A stretch of 64,000 nt of DNA from Neostapfia colusana. Its lineage: Eukaryota; Streptophyta; Magnoliopsida; Poales; Poaceae. Within the stretch, counting starts at the first letter, position 1, and the number at the start of each line of letters is the position of its first letter. A program made the position numbers and the translations under genes. The notes beneath the pieces are model-generated. The model was not told the DNA's origin and searched no databases. It saw only the letters and a program-made list of their open reading frames with translations. Location: the NCBI GenBank assembly GCA_030760725.1, contig JASWHV010000008.1, positions 28,988,720 through 29,052,719 of the forward strand, in the 5' to 3' direction. Shown one piece after another: positions 12,504-24,249 of the stretch.

Positions 12504-12727
12504 GCCAGCGTGTCATGTTCTTCCTCGCGTCAAGGAAACTATTGCTTCGTTCAATATCTCCCTGTAATATCTCGTCCCTCACCCTAGTCTAGCGCATCAT
12601 TGCACAATGGTGTATGGTGTTTCATCCTTGATTGAGAGCCTTCCTACAGCACCCAGTTAATCTGGGAACCAATGGACAACTCTCTTCATCAGATGATGCA
12701 ATGCAAGCATTTTTCAGACACAGGGAC
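12504..12727. other. Intergenic stretch between LTR F and the CACTA element
   Basis: About 220 bases with no ORF and no recognised repeat. It may be the original distal upstream region of the UGT gene. Confidence 0.4.
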
Positions 12728-12730
12728 AAT

Positions 12731-13538
12731 CACTACAGGAAACCTAACACATTACGATACCAAGTTATTTATGACGGCTAGCCGTCGTAAGTAACCTAAC
12801 TTACGACGGTCGCCGTGGGCCGTCGTAAGTAAACTAACTTACGACGGCCTTAAAACCATGACCGTCGTAAGTTACGTGTAATTTACGATGGCTGTATCTT
12901 TAAGCCGTTGTAAGTTAAAGCGCGATCGTAAACTAAGAGTAACTTACGACGGCTTAGGTTACAGCTGTCGTAAGTTGAGGGTTTTAACCGCCACCCCAGT
13001 CCGGGCTCAGGCTCATTCAACCCGAGCCCGCACCGCCGCCGCTGTCGCCGCGCCTCCACGCGCCGCCCTACCTCCCTGCACTTCCCCGGCCGCGCCGCCG
13101 CCACACGCCGCCCCCAGCGCCGCCGCCGCGCAACGCCCCAGCGCCGCCGCGCCTCCCTAGCGCCGCCGCCCGGAGGTCCCCTGGCCCCCCGCGCCGCCTA
13201 GAAGCCATCGTAAGTTAGCCTATGCTACTTACGACGGTCACTAGAACTGTCGTAAGTTAGCCTCAGTTACTTACGACAGGGAGCAAGCCGTCATAAGTAA
13301 AGTGGCTTGGGCCACCACGTGACCTGGACTGTTACTTATGACAGATGCGCGACGCCGTCGTAAGTTACTTAACTTACGACGATAGCCGTCGTAAGTTAGC
13401 TTATTTACGACAAAATAATTATCTCGGCTCGTCATCGTCGTAAGTAACGAAATACCGTCATAAGTTAGCTACTTACGACAGTTTATGACTTAATTACAAT
13501 GGCCGGAACCGTCGTAAGTCAGTCGTATCCCTGTAGTG
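12731..13538. mobile_element. Non-autonomous CACTA (En/Spm-type) DNA transposon, 808 bp
   Basis: Begins CACTACAGG and ends CCTGTAGTG, flanked on both sides by the 3-bp target duplication AAT (12728-12730 and 13539-13541), the hallmark of CACTA elements. Both arms carry more than twenty copies, in both orientations, of a degenerate CCGTCGTAAGT motif, the kind of subterminal repeat array bound by CACTA transposase. The middle (about 12990-13195) is a GC-rich, proline/alanine-coding-like insert without the repeats. No transposase is encoded, so mobilisation would need an autonomous relative. It sits about 300 bp upstream of the UGT start codon. Confidence 0.9.
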
Positions 13539-13541
13539 AAT

Positions 13542-13835
13542 GGCTAAAACAATGTGGCACAAAGAATCGATGCAATTCAGATTTCAGAGCATTCTCGTCT
13601 CAACCAAAAGCTTGAAACAAACTTCTTTTTTCTTAAAAGATAAAACCAAAAGCAATGATTGTTTTTAGTTTCACTTTGCAAGGTGAGCACAACACAAACT
13701 CATCCCTCACATGCCTGATGCCCACCGCATACAAGTTCACGCTGCCAGCTTGCCAAGAACGCGCGCCAGCCAAGACCTCGTTTCTCCCCTCTCACAGGGT
13801 AAGCCTCAGACGTCAGACCTTGCAAAAGCTCACTG
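13542..13835 (+). promoter_or_regulatory. UGT proximal upstream region and 5' UTR
   Basis: The only non-transposon DNA directly upstream of the UGT ATG. It contains A-rich stretches near 13630-13655 but no convincing TATA box. The core promoter must lie here or extend into the CACTA element. No stop or ATG context argues against the chosen start. Confidence 0.35.
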
Positions 13836-15273
13836 ATGGCCGGCGATGGACCATCTCCCACCGGCAGCCGCGTCGTGATGTTCCCGTTCCCGTATCCGAG
13901 CCACATCACCCCCATGCTGCAGCTCGCGAGGCTCCTCCACGTGCGCGGCCTCGGCGTCACCGTCCTCCACACCGATTTCAACGCCCCGGACGCGGCGCGC
14001 CACCCGGAGTTCACCTTCGCCTCCATCAACGAGTCCCTTCCCCGCGAGGTCGTCGACAACGCTGACATGGTCGAGCAGATGATGGGGCTCAACGCCGCCT
14101 GCGAGGCCCCGTTCCAGGCGGCCCTCGAGGCGCTGCTGCAGCAGCACGGGCAGCCGCGCACCTGCGCGGTGGTGGTGGACGGGCAGTGGTACGCGATGCT
14201 GGGCGCCGCCACGCGCGCCGGCGTCCCAGCTCTCGCCATGCGAGCCGACGGCGCCGCCACCTTCCTCAGCATGCTCGCCACCCCGCGGCTGCGCGCCGAC
14301 GGCTACGTCCCAGTCAAAGGCGAGTTGCACAAACTCTCTGCAATTATTTATTGGCGGCAAGCTGTGTTAACCCATTGATCATCCTCCAGGAGACCGGCTG
14401 GACGAGCCGGTGCCGGACCTGGAGCCGCTCCGCGTGCGAGACCTGATCCGCGTCGACGTCAGCGACGAGGAGACGGTGCTCCGTTTCATCAGCCTGATCG
14501 TCGACGCCGTGCGCGCGTCGTCGTCGGGCGTGGTGGTCAACACGTTCGACGCCATCGAGGGCCCGGAGCTGGCCAAGATCCGCGACGAGCTGTCCCGTCC
14601 GGCCTTCGCCGTCGGGCCTCTGCATTTGCTGTCCCCGGCGCCGATGGAGCACGGCCTGCACATCCCAGACCGCGGCTGCCTGGCGTGGCTGGACGCGCAC
14701 CCGCCGCGCTCCGTTCTGTACGTGAGCCTGGGGAGCGTGGCGCGCATCGATCGCGCGGTGTTCGAGGAGATGGCCAGGGGTATTTCCGGCAGCGGCGTGC
14801 CGTTCCTCTGGGTCCTCCGCCCCGGCCTCCTCCGTGGTGCCGAGCAGGAGCCGCCGTCGATCGAGGAGCTCAACGACGCCGTGGGCCGCAACGGGAAGGT
14901 CGTGACATGGGCGCCACAAAGAGATGTCTTGGCGCACCCGTCCATTGGTGGCTTCTGGACGCACTGCGGGTGGAACTCGATGATGGAGACCATATGTGAA
15001 GGGGTGCCCGTGCTGGCGCAACCTTGCTTCGCAGACCAGACGGTGAGTGCGAGGTACGTGACGCACCGATGGGGTGTCGGGCTGGAGCTGGGGGAGGTGG
15101 ACAAGGCAAACATCGCGAATGCTATAAAGAGATTGATGGCTCCGGAAGAAGACGCAGAGGCACGACGGGAGAGGGCGCGCCTTCTGAAGGTGGAAGCAAA
15201 CCAGTGCGCTGCGAAAGGAGGATCATCTAGTTTGGCCATCGATAATCTGGTGGAGCACATGCTGTCTCTTTGA
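13836..15273 (+). CDS. UDP-glycosyltransferase, plant family 1 (UGT76-like), two exons 13836-14319 and 14390-15273
   Basis: Predicted 455-residue cytosolic enzyme that transfers sugar, probably glucose from UDP-glucose, to a small acceptor. The N-terminal domain has PSHITPM with the putative catalytic His at residue 23, and VVVDG with an acidic residue (D115) that would support it. The C-terminal domain has a complete 44-residue PSPG donor-binding box at residues 335-378, from WAPQ through HCGWNS to ADQ; the final Gln favours UDP-glucose. Length is normal for the family. The N-terminal pattern (HTDFNAPD, HPEFTF) resembles group H/UGT76 enzymes, which include maize benzoxazinoid glucosyltransferases and cytokinin or defence-related enzymes; the substrate here is not known. 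Joining the exons requires a GC-AG intron. The coding region is strongly GC-rich, as is common in grass genes, with no internal stop. A CACTA element sits close upstream. Confidence 0.93.
14320..14389 (+). other. UGT intron, 70 bp, GC-AG type
   Basis: The donor is AAAG|GCGAGT and the acceptor CCTCCAG|GAGACC. Splicing here keeps the frame (K161, G162, D163) and reads into LDEPVP, which is typical for the family. The nearby GT at 14324-14325 would give the wrong frame in exon 2. Read through, exon 1 meets a stop at 14376-14378. Confidence 0.75.
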
Positions 15274-15304
15274 GCGTTTGAGCATGTTTATGTGATCATG
15301 CGCC

Positions 15305-15316
15305 AATAAAAAATAA
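15305..15316 (+). terminator. UGT candidate polyadenylation signal
   Basis: AATAAA at 15305-15310 followed by a second A-rich AATAAG, about 30 bases after the stop codon. Plant signals are loose and usually lie 10-40 bases before the cleavage site, so this is plausible. Confidence 0.45.
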
Positions 15317-15667
15317 GACTTATCTCCAGTTTCATCCATGTAATGAAGAACATCCTCTGAATGCTTGTTGGATAATCTACCCGAGTTATGTTTGTCTTTT
15401 TGGGATTTGAGCATGTTTCCTTGACTATATGTTATTTTTTCCTGAAAGTTCTGGGCTATATGCTTCGAATGTTATAGACTGAAACTTACCTTCGTAAGCT
15501 TCAGGTATGTAGTAAAGCATTGCATCTGAATGGAATACTAAGTACCACGAAACTCAAGGACATTCTTGAATGAAGCAAAATCCAAACAGGTGTAGTTCAA
15601 TAACTTAAGATTTAGGAACAGTGGAACGTAAGTGTGATCACATTCTAAGCACATTATTCACATATCC
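15317..15667. other. UGT 3' flank
   Basis: No ORF of note and no recognised repeat. It probably holds the 3' UTR end and downstream intergenic DNA up to the copia relic. Confidence 0.4.
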
Positions 15668-16100
15668 TAGTTGAGAGGACACAACCCAATCGAATGGTTG
15701 TGTCCTAATCGGGAGACACATCGATTCCGAAGGGTTGGGAGGTCCTCTCTCACACCCCATTAACAAGTATAAGAAGAGGGATCGATGTACGTGCAGTCCA
15801 GACAACAGTATTCAAACACCCCAAAACAACACTTAATACTAAGCACTAAGCACCCCGATTTGCAGTTGTGAGAAAGCGAGGGGAACCCCCCCCCCCCCAC
15901 ATCTTCTTTGCATTTACATTGACGCTATGACTGCTTCTAGTTCTAACCAATGCGAAGGTATGTTTGTCTAATCATAATTTATTTATATTTCGTTGTTAAT
16001 TATATATTAGGTACTGATTGATTGACTACTCATTGTTTGTTAATTTCAAATGATTAAGTGGCTAGATGATTAAGCACTAAGAGATCTCAGTTTTCTTTTA
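15668..16100 (+). repeat. Element H 5' LTR
   Basis: Starts near TAGTTGAGAGGACAC (probably a mutated TGTTGAGAGG) and ends just before the PBS-like site. A perfect 10-bp inverted repeat, GGACACAACC / GGTTGTGTCC, lies at 15677-15686 and 15696-15705. A run of 13 C occurs at 15886-15898. No second LTR is visible in the window, so the boundaries rest on the PBS and start motif alone. Confidence 0.5.
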
Positions 16101-16819
16101 ATGGTATCATGAGCCAGCTAGTCTACTTAATCATATTGGGTTTCCTAATCTAAGTTGATTTCCCAGACTATTAGGTTACCTTTTCACGCTGTGCGCGCTT
16201 TGTGTGGGCTTAGGGCCATTTTGTGTTGGGCTCGTAATTAAACAATTTCTATTTTTTTTGGATTTTATGTTAAGGGACTTCGTGCCGATTATGTTTTTCG
16301 GCAAACACGCGAGCATGCCGCCCACTTCGTAACTTTTCAGATTTTTTGGAAAAATTTAGTAAAAGGCCCGCGGGCCATTTTGAACACGTGTGAGCTGAGC
16401 CACTTGTGGGTTGCATCCGGTTTAAGTTTTTTCCCAATTTCAATTAAGTTTTAGTAGTGGGCTGGGCTGATTTATTAAGGAGTTGGACCAAAATTTTTTA
16501 GCAGCGGGCCTTTTAAGTAATTTCCAGTTTTTGCAATGAATTAAGCAATGGGCTAAAATCTTGTGGGCTCTACTGAGTTCAATTAATATGGCTGATAATA
16601 TTTACGTAATTTTTGTGTGATACTAAGCAATGTATTGATGTAATGTTTGGTTGCATTTTATTTTATAATTTAGTAATTTTAGATGAATTAAGTAAATTCT
16701 CAGTCAATTAATTTAATTGTGCTGTGAAATTTTTAAGTAATTAAGCTTTATTATTAAGTATGCCCATTTAATTATTCTTCCGCTATTGATTAACGTTTAA
16801 TTATGCCATGATAATTTTG

Positions 16820-17350
16820 TTAAGTGCCAACGTGAACAGCAAACTACTATCTCTTTAAGTTTACATGGAAAATTTCATTTAGTACCCAACGTGAAAAATG
16901 AATTTTTTCTATATTTTAAGTTGATTTTGAATATTGTATTTTATCAAGTAGTCAATGTAAAAAAGAAAACATTTTTGTCTTAATTAAGTTATTTAAGTTT
17001 ATAGAAGTTTTATCGAATAACTAACATAAAGACAAAGTTTTCTATCCTTTAATTTTTTATGAATGTTGTATTTTGTCAAGTAGTCAACGTGAAAAACAAA
17101 TATAATATTTTTTGATTAATTTTGTCTAAGTTGCCAACGTGAAAGACAAAGTTTGCTATGCTCAAAGTTGTTATGAATGTTGTATTTTGTCAAGTAGCCA
17201 ACGTTAAATACAAAGGCAACATTTTTTTGTTTAATTAAGTTATGTATGTCCATATAAATTTTATAAAATAGCCAACGTGAAAGGCAAAATTTTCTATGCT
17301 TTAAGTTGTTATGAATGTTGTATTTTATCAAGTAGCTAATGTGAAAGATA
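16820..17350 (+). repeat. Degenerate tandem repeats in the element H leader
   Basis: Nine copies of a motif close to CCAACGTGAAAGACAAA recur every 50-70 bases (near 16826, 16887, 16954, 17025, 17083, 17133, 17200, 17270 and 17335). Every second one tends to be preceded by a longer unit close to TGAATGTTGTATTTT plus GTCAAGTAG, giving a higher-order period of about 110-140 bases. The region is AT-rich and non-coding. Confidence 0.75.
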
Positions 17351-17479
17351 AAATATAATTTTTCTTTTGGCTGATGTCTGTGCATTCACTTATGTACATG
17401 TCCTTATGGCCAAGGTTACTCAAACTTGAATTCAGCACTGAGATTTATCTCTTCCATTGACTCTCTTTATGCAGTAAAC

Positions 17480-18240
17480 TAAGAGTGATGGAGAGAGAGG
17501 TTGGATATTGCTATGGCAGTCTCCGAAATATACTTGACTCTTACAAGTCCATTTACTATCGAGACTGAGATTCTTGTTGAGGGTAACACAAAAACTCAGT
17601 TCTTTACTAAGAAGATGAAGGACTATGATAAGGAGATGTTTGCATATGACTTGGCTAAAATTAAGTGGAACAAATGAAACAAAAAATGTTTGATGGTTAT
17701 TAAGCACTATTACTGAGGCCTTTCAGGGAGCAATCTCTGAGTGTGACACTGCTTTAGAGTACCTTCAGAAGATTGAGAGTCAGTTCACTAGCTCATGTAA
17801 AGCTATAGCGAGCACTCTTATCAAGAGGCTCTTTAATGAGAAATACCATGGAGGAGGTGTGCAAGAGCATATGCCAAGGATAATAAACATTGCAGCAAAG
17901 CTTAAGCCTATGGACTTGGGGTTAAAAGATGAGTTACTCATGCATCTCATCTTTGCCTCACTAACAAAAGAATTTGAGACTTTCATCATCAACTACAACT
18001 TTTAGCCCGAACAATGGAACTTAGGAGAACTCATTGCTATGTGTGTTCAAGAGGAGGAGATAATTAAGTCACTTCTTGTTAGTGACTCTATAAACTATTT
18101 GAAGGGTTAATGCAAGGCTGAGAAGAACTACCATTCTCCTAATCCACCTTCTTTTAAGAATCATGAATCTTCTCACCATTATAAGGGTATGGGTAATGCT
18201 CTACAACATTTTCCTCAAAAGGATGTGTGTTGGTTTTTGC
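17480..18240 (+). pseudogene. Element H Gag (Ty1/copia), broken
   Basis: Conceptual translation gives copia Gag features such as YLQKIESQF, TLIKRLFNEKYHGGG, LGLKDELLMHLIFASL and AMCVQEEE. In-frame stops occur at 18003-18005 and 18108-18110, with at least one more stop and a frame change upstream near 17675-17720. The start of the CCHC knuckle (KDVCWF) is visible near 18222, after which similarity ends. Non-functional. Confidence 0.75.
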
Positions 18241-18723
18241 TAACGCCTATAGTTCATCCTGTCAATGAATGCCATCAATGTTTGTGACAACAAGGCTAAC
18301 CTAGGGCCAAAACACGATGAGTTATGCAAGCACATGAAAATTACCATTGTAGCATTTCACCCAAAAATATTCCCTAGTGTATTGTATTTATTTATCCCAA
18401 AGGAAGACTGTGAAGTGTGGCGGTATTATGGAGGTGTTCTAGTGTGAAACCAAGTAGGATGGATAAATAGATAATGAGGGTAGTGTGACACACACTTAGG
18501 CTATCTACTCTAAAGGTTAATCTGGTCTTAGTGGAAATTAGACTAAGATGAGGGCTTGCTCCTAAAGTGCTTCTATTATACATATGCATAGCCTAATAAT
18601 GTACACATAGATATGCTAGTGGTGAATACTAGTGCTTAGTCGTCCAACACATTGGGCGCGGGCTTACCTCTAACGACACCAGAGAGACTCCCGCTAAGAG
18701 TCTGTGGCATAGCCGAACGTAGG
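18241..18723. other. Unassigned stretch between copia relic H and element G
   Basis: No convincing coding potential. It may be more of decayed element H or its insertion site. I see no clear terminal repeats. Confidence 0.3.
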
Positions 18724-19094
18724 TGTTGGTATTTTCGGTCAATGGTCACTGAGAACCTAGGTGAAACATGAAGTTTCTAGATGAAACAAGGTAGGTTCTC
18801 CTTTCAGGGAGAAGAGCTAGATACTTTTCTTGGCAAAGTATCAAAGAATCTAAGAACTAATATATTAACTAGAGAAAAACAAGAGAACAAAAGTTTTTGT
18901 TTTTGATTCGGATGTATTTCTCAATAGAGGGCTGCCTTTATATATCCTTGGTACAAATCTTTGACGATCTTAACTATTCTATGGTTAAACTCTAAACCTC
19001 CTAAACTCTATTTTGTCTCTAAGGAACATATACATAAAAGTAACGTACATACACCTTCTAGAACATTGACATGACAAAAATATAAAAATTTACA
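18724..19094 (-). repeat. Element G 3' LTR (boundaries approximate)
   Basis: The low end, TGTTGGTATTTTCGGTCAATG, matches the 5' LTR remnant at 26622-26643 (TTGGTGTTTTCGGTCGATG) with two differences, which fixes that boundary. The high end is placed at 19094 because the minus strand there starts TGTAAATTTT. A TATA-like run lies near 18950-18960. The polypurine tract upstream is poor, so the high boundary is uncertain. Confidence 0.5.
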
Positions 19095-19489
19095 TTATTT
19101 GGACCCACTCGAGAATTACTAAGTCTCGCTCCGGCCTTTGCATCTTGCGGTTAGCTCGTTTATCTTGCGATCGTGAGGCAAACTTGGTTTCCCAGCTGAC
19201 TCTCCACCAGAGCGCCCGTATCTTGGGTTTTCAAGGTAAAACCGCCTCCCGTAGGCTGAACTTTGTGTTCTGGTAGGTGCTCCCGCTGGGATGCCCGCAC
19301 CTTGAGTTTCCAATATAAAATGGCCTCCCACAACCCTTTTTGGCGTCTCCCACCTGCAAAACACACAACCATTTTGCACACCCAAGACATGCCTCCTGTT
19401 TTTTGGGCAAATGGAGTATGCCAAAAACATCCTTTTAGCCATGATTCATCAAGCAAATCGGCTGTTTTACCTTGCAGGTTCTAGTTGTC
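19095..19489 (-). other. Element G 3' non-coding region
   Basis: Lies between the integrase C-terminus and the 3' LTR. Short overlapping frames exist but show no known domain. Long non-coding stretches here are common in Tat elements. Confidence 0.45.
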
Positions 19490-22400
19490 TCAACTTTCTT
19501 GCCACCTACTCGGGTAAAATTTCTTTAAGTATCTTCCGCTGATTGCTTTACCCGAATTTTCTCCTTTCAAGGTCTCTACAAAGTATGCATTCCTGGGGAC
19601 GATTCCTACAATCTTGAAAGGTCCTTCCCATCTTGGTGACTATTTGCCAAACTTCTGGTCTCAATTTCCCAAAGGCAAAATCGTTTTCCATACTAAGTCT
19701 TCGACTTGAAACAATTTCTCTCGATCCTTTTTATTGTAAGTCTTGGCCACCCTGATATTTTCCTTCTCACTTTCCTTCAAGGCTTCCATTCAGCTCTCGG
19801 ATGCTTCATCTATCTTGTCCATCATCAACTTCTGATACTCCACGACAAAAAGGTTACTACTCGACATGCTTGTAACTTGATTTCCATTGGTAATACGACT
19901 TCTTGTCCATATAGAAGCTCAAAGGGAGTTATCTTGGGCACCGTGTTTGGAGATTCTATGAGCCCACAATGCTTCGTTCATGATTTCGTGCCACCGTCTT
20001 GGATTCTCTCTGATTTTCTTTTTGATGAGATTGATCGATATCTTGTTGCTAGCCTCAGCTTGTCCATTGGTTTGAGCATAGTATGGCAAATAATTCAACA
20101 ATTTTATCTTAAAGGATTCAGCAAACTCTCTAAACTGAGAAGATAGGAACGCTCCTTTTTGGTCTGTAGTTAGAGTTTGTGGAACACCAAATCTATGAAT
20201 GATATGCTCAAGGACAAAGCTTGTTACCTCTTTGTGCGTGTTGCTCTTTAATGGAACAATCTCTATCCACTTGGTGAATTAATACATAGCAACCGACACA
20301 AAGCGATGTTTCTTTGAGGATGCAGGGTGTATCTCCCCGATGAAGTCCGCTCCCCATCCTCTAAATGACCACGACTTCACAATGGGATGCAACATGCTAG
20401 TCGGGGCTTGTTGAATGTCTCCAAATCTTTGGCAAGCTTCACACCCCTGTAGTACCTAAAACAATCTTCTTGCATGGTTGGCCAATAAAACCCTGTCTGT
20501 TTGAGCATCCATCTCATCTTGTGGGAAGATTGATGCGTGCCACAAAGCCTTTCGTGTACCTCTCCCATGGCTTCCTTTGCTTGATCTTTGTCTAAACATC
20601 TCAACAGTAGTCCATCGATAGTTCGGCAATATAACCCATTGTTGATCAACGTATATTCCAAAGCTTGGCGCCAAACTTTTCTATCTTTGCATGTATTTGG
20701 GTCTTTGATGCACTCTATAAGCATGGGCCTCCAATCTTCTATTGATATTACGTGAAACTTAGCTGAATTACTTTGTTCCCCTTTAGTCCCATCATCGGCC
20801 TTGTTTTCACGTAAAACTTCCCTATTTTTACCTCATAACCTGATGCCCATTGTGCCAAGTCATTTGCACTCCAGTTATCTCCCCTAGGAATGTACTTGGC
20901 ATAGAAAGTTTCTAAGGTTTTTATGATGTCTAGGCATCGTTCTCGGTAGTCATTCAAGGTTCCATCATAACGCTGGCTTTCACCACTGATATGTTGAACG
21001 ATGAACTTAGAATCATCGAAGGCTTCAATATGCTTGACTCCCATACAGACCAGGTGTTCCAAACCATTCAACAATGCCTCATACTCGGCTTGGTTATTGG
21101 TACACGTGAAGCCTACCCGAATAGAGAACTCATATGTCGTGTTCGTGGGTGATACCAGCACATATCCAATCCTTTGACCTTTGTCACAAACTGATCCATC
21201 GAAAAAGAGTTTCCAGGGGCATACCTCAACTAAGCATTCTTCCTCAAGTTGCACATTATGCTCCACGATAAAGTCAGCTATGACTTGGCCCTTCATACTC
21301 CAGAGAGGTTTAAACACTAAGTCATATTCCACAAGGTAGTATGCACACTTACCTATCCTGCGACTTAGAATCGGTTGTTGCAACATATATTTAACAGTGT
21401 CATGTTGACAAGTCACAAAACAAGTACTATGGAGAATGTAATGCTGAAACTTAGAACATGCGTAGTAGAGAGACAAGCATAGTTTTTCAACAAAAACGTA
21501 CCTTGTCTCGGCATCTAAGAGTCTTCTACTTAATTAGGCTACAAAGTATTCTTTACCTTGGCTTTTTTGAGTTAAAACGGCTCTGCTAACTTGGTCTTGA
21601 GCAACTACATGGAGCCTAAAAGGCTGCCTCATCTTTGGTGCTCGCAAGACTGGTGGCTTGATCAAGTAGTCTTTGATTCTTTCAAAATCCTCCCTTTGTT
21701 CTGCTCCTGAAGTGCACTCCTGCTCATGCCTGAGCTTCAAGAGAGGTATGAAGGATCCAATCTTGCCCGCCAAGTTTGCAATGAACCTTTTTAAGTAGTT
21801 TATCTTCCCTATTAGGGTTTGAACATCTCTCTTGCATGTCGGCTCTCCTATTCTTTTGATAGCTTCTAGTTTCTTGGGGCCGATCTCTATACCTTGCTTT
21901 TGCATGATGAAACCCAAGAAACGTCCAGCCGACACGCCAAATGCACACTTGAGAGGATTCATCTTGAGTCCATACTTTCTCATCCTTTCAAAGGATATTT
22001 TCAAATTGACCAAACTGAGTCAATTTTATCACAAGGTCATCGATGTATATCCCAAGGATGTCTCCCAACAGATCATGGAAGATCAAGCTCATGGCCCTTT
22101 GGTATGTTGCACCGACATTCTTCAGTCCAAAGGTCATTATAATCCATTCAAAGAGTCCTCCAAGCCCTGGACAACAGAAAGTCGTCTTTGATGTATCTTT
22201 CTTGGCCATGAAGATCTGATTGTACCCTGCATTGCCATCCAAGAAGTTGATCATGTTGTGCCCTGATGCATTGTTGATCAACACATCGGCATTGAGCATG
22301 GGGTACTCATCCTTGGGTGTGGCTCGGTTGAGGTCTCAGAAATCTATGCAAATCCTTAGTTTCCTAGTGTTTTTCTTCTATATCGGGACTATGTTTGATA

Positions 22401-22760
22401 CCCACTCGGCATACCTACATGGCCAAATGAAATTAGCTTGTAGTAGACGATTTACTTCTTCCTTGATCTTATCATGTATGGCTGGGTTAAGTCGTCTAAA
22501 AGGTTGCTTATGAGGTCTAGACCCCGGTTTGATCGACAACTTGTGTTCCACAATAACTTGGCTTAGCACTGGCATTTCGGTGTACTCCCATGCAATGCAA
22601 TCCATGTATTCTTTGAGGAGTTTACTTACCTCTTCCTTCGGAGCACACCCGAGATTCATGTTGATGAAGGTTGGCTGATGTGCCGATCCATCCCTGAGGT
22701 TCACCTCTTCTAACTCGACATAAAAGAAAAACCCTGCCCAAGTTTCCCCAAGTCATCAAG
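19490..22760 (-). pseudogene. Element G pol: RT, additional RNase H, integrase, broken
   Basis: RT is visible between 22704 and 21534, with the catalytic YIDD near 22040 and LKMNPLKCAFGV and IGKINYLKRFI downstream. An additional RNase H (20748-21250) has FFDGSVCDKGQRIGYVL and NNQAEYEALLNGL. Integrase has an HQSSHKMRWMLKQTGFYWP zinc-region segment near 20500, a core segment YYAQTNGQAEASNK near 20070, and a decayed C-terminal part down to about 19490. The frame breaks at several points (near 22300, 22010, 21530, 20740 and 20370), so this is a relic. Confidence 0.82.
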
Positions 22761-22929
22761 GTCTTCGATTAGTTCGCCCATATCATTTTTACCTAAACGT
22801 TATCCCTCAGTTTTCTCCTGCAGCCAAGCTAAATGGCCTTGTTTATCTAACATGCTCAAGTTACATTGCTAAGCCGAGTGATATCAGTCGGCTTTACGAA
22901 CATGGGTACAAACCCATCCCTTCCAACAC

Positions 22930-23624
22930 TTACAAAATCATAGTCGTGAGGTCCCGACCTGTGAGACATCTAATGTTGTCGTGTTGGAGCTCCGACGACT
23001 CATCTATCGCTACACAGGCCGAGTTATCAGCTTTGATCATCTCCACCTCGTCACCAACCCATTGGACGAGGCATTGGTGTAGTGTGGATGGCACACATTC
23101 GTTAGCATGCATGCAATCTCGTCCAAGAAGTAGGTTATATCTACTCCAAACGTTGATAATGAAAATTGCTGTAGATATGGTCTTGCTTCCCACGGCGAGC
23201 TCCACAGACAACACTCCCTTGGCCTCCGTTGAGTCTCCTACAAACTCACTTAACGTCGTGTTGGTCTTGATGAGATCATCAGCCCGGTATCCAAGTCTCT
23301 CAATCATAGTCACGGGCATGATGTTCACACCGGCTCCCCCATCAACCAACATGCGCCCAATTGGTGTTCCATAAACTGACCACGAATGTAGAGGGGTTTC
23401 ACGTGTTGCCCGAGATTCTTTGGCCTCACAAAGACAACGTTCTTGGCTCCTAGATCAAGCTCGGCTACTTCAGCCTCCGGAATACAGAAATCGGCCGGTA
23501 AATGAAACACCATGTTAACTCCAACTTGGTTTTCATTCTTTCCTAGGATGTCCTCCTCCGTTTCATCATTCCCAGCTTCTTCTTGGGCAATCCTCTTCTC
23601 TTTCCAGGTTTTCTTGGTGATCAT
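22930..23624 (-). pseudogene. Element G protease region, broken
   Basis: The segment 23352-22930 has the aspartic protease motif LVDGGAGVNIMP and downstream YNLLLGRDCMHANECVPS, characteristic of Tat-type polyproteins. The preceding open segment (23624-23325) leads into it in another frame, showing a frameshift near 23340. It would have processed the Gag-Pol polyprotein; inactive in this copy. Confidence 0.78.
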
Positions 23625-24249
23625 TGGTTGTGCTTGGTTAAACCAATGGTCCCTTTGCTTCTCCTTTCTTTTCTCAGCAAGTTCAAGGGCTCTAAGTCTT
23701 TGTACAACCTCTTATGAGTCTTGTTAAGCCCTGTGGGACACCTTTGGGGTTCTATTTTTGTTCCCGGCGCCACGGTATTGATTGTGTTTTGCATTACTCT
23801 GCCTGGATTTACGTCCCACTTGCTGAGTCGTTTGGAGCTGCCATGGTTTGGCCAGTTGATGTCTTGGGTTGATGTGGTTGTGCAAGTTCAACCAACCTCT
23901 GCACCTTGTCCTTGGGTATTGGTGTAATGCTCGGACCAACGATGATCCTACCTTCCAGGTACATCAACCGAGAACGCTTGACAGGAGGTCCTTGGTCAGC
24001 TTTGGCCCTATTGGTTTCGTTTCCAGTTCTCATATTGGAGCTCCTGACCTCATGTCGCTTACCAGAGCCCTGCCTATTGAATTGGCCTTCGCTTCCCGAG
24101 TTGCCAGTGACCAATTCATCTTGGATCACACAAGGTACCAACCTGATCATCAGCACTTTGTCTCCTGGTCTTGTGTTTTCCTCAGTCCGGGTCTTGTCGA
24201 CACATCTCTGAGGTGAAATGAGAGTACCAGCATCATCTAGAGGTTTTTG

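Larger units (their letters stand above)
15668..18240 (+). mobile_element. Element H: decayed Ty1/copia LTR retrotransposon (5' part only)
   Basis: An LTR-like segment, a primer-binding-site-like sequence (TGGTATCATGAGCC at 16102-16115, one base longer than the usual tRNA-Met PBS), a long AT-rich leader with tandem repeats and a broken copia gag lie in order on the plus strand. Nothing recognisable as protease, integrase or RT follows. The element is truncated or lost before the 3' LTR of element G at 18724. Confidence 0.7.

Noticed and set aside
12888..13160. 90-codon alanine/proline-rich ORF
   Set aside because: It runs from CACTA subterminal repeats into the GC-rich core. Low complexity and no gene structure, so not called as a gene.
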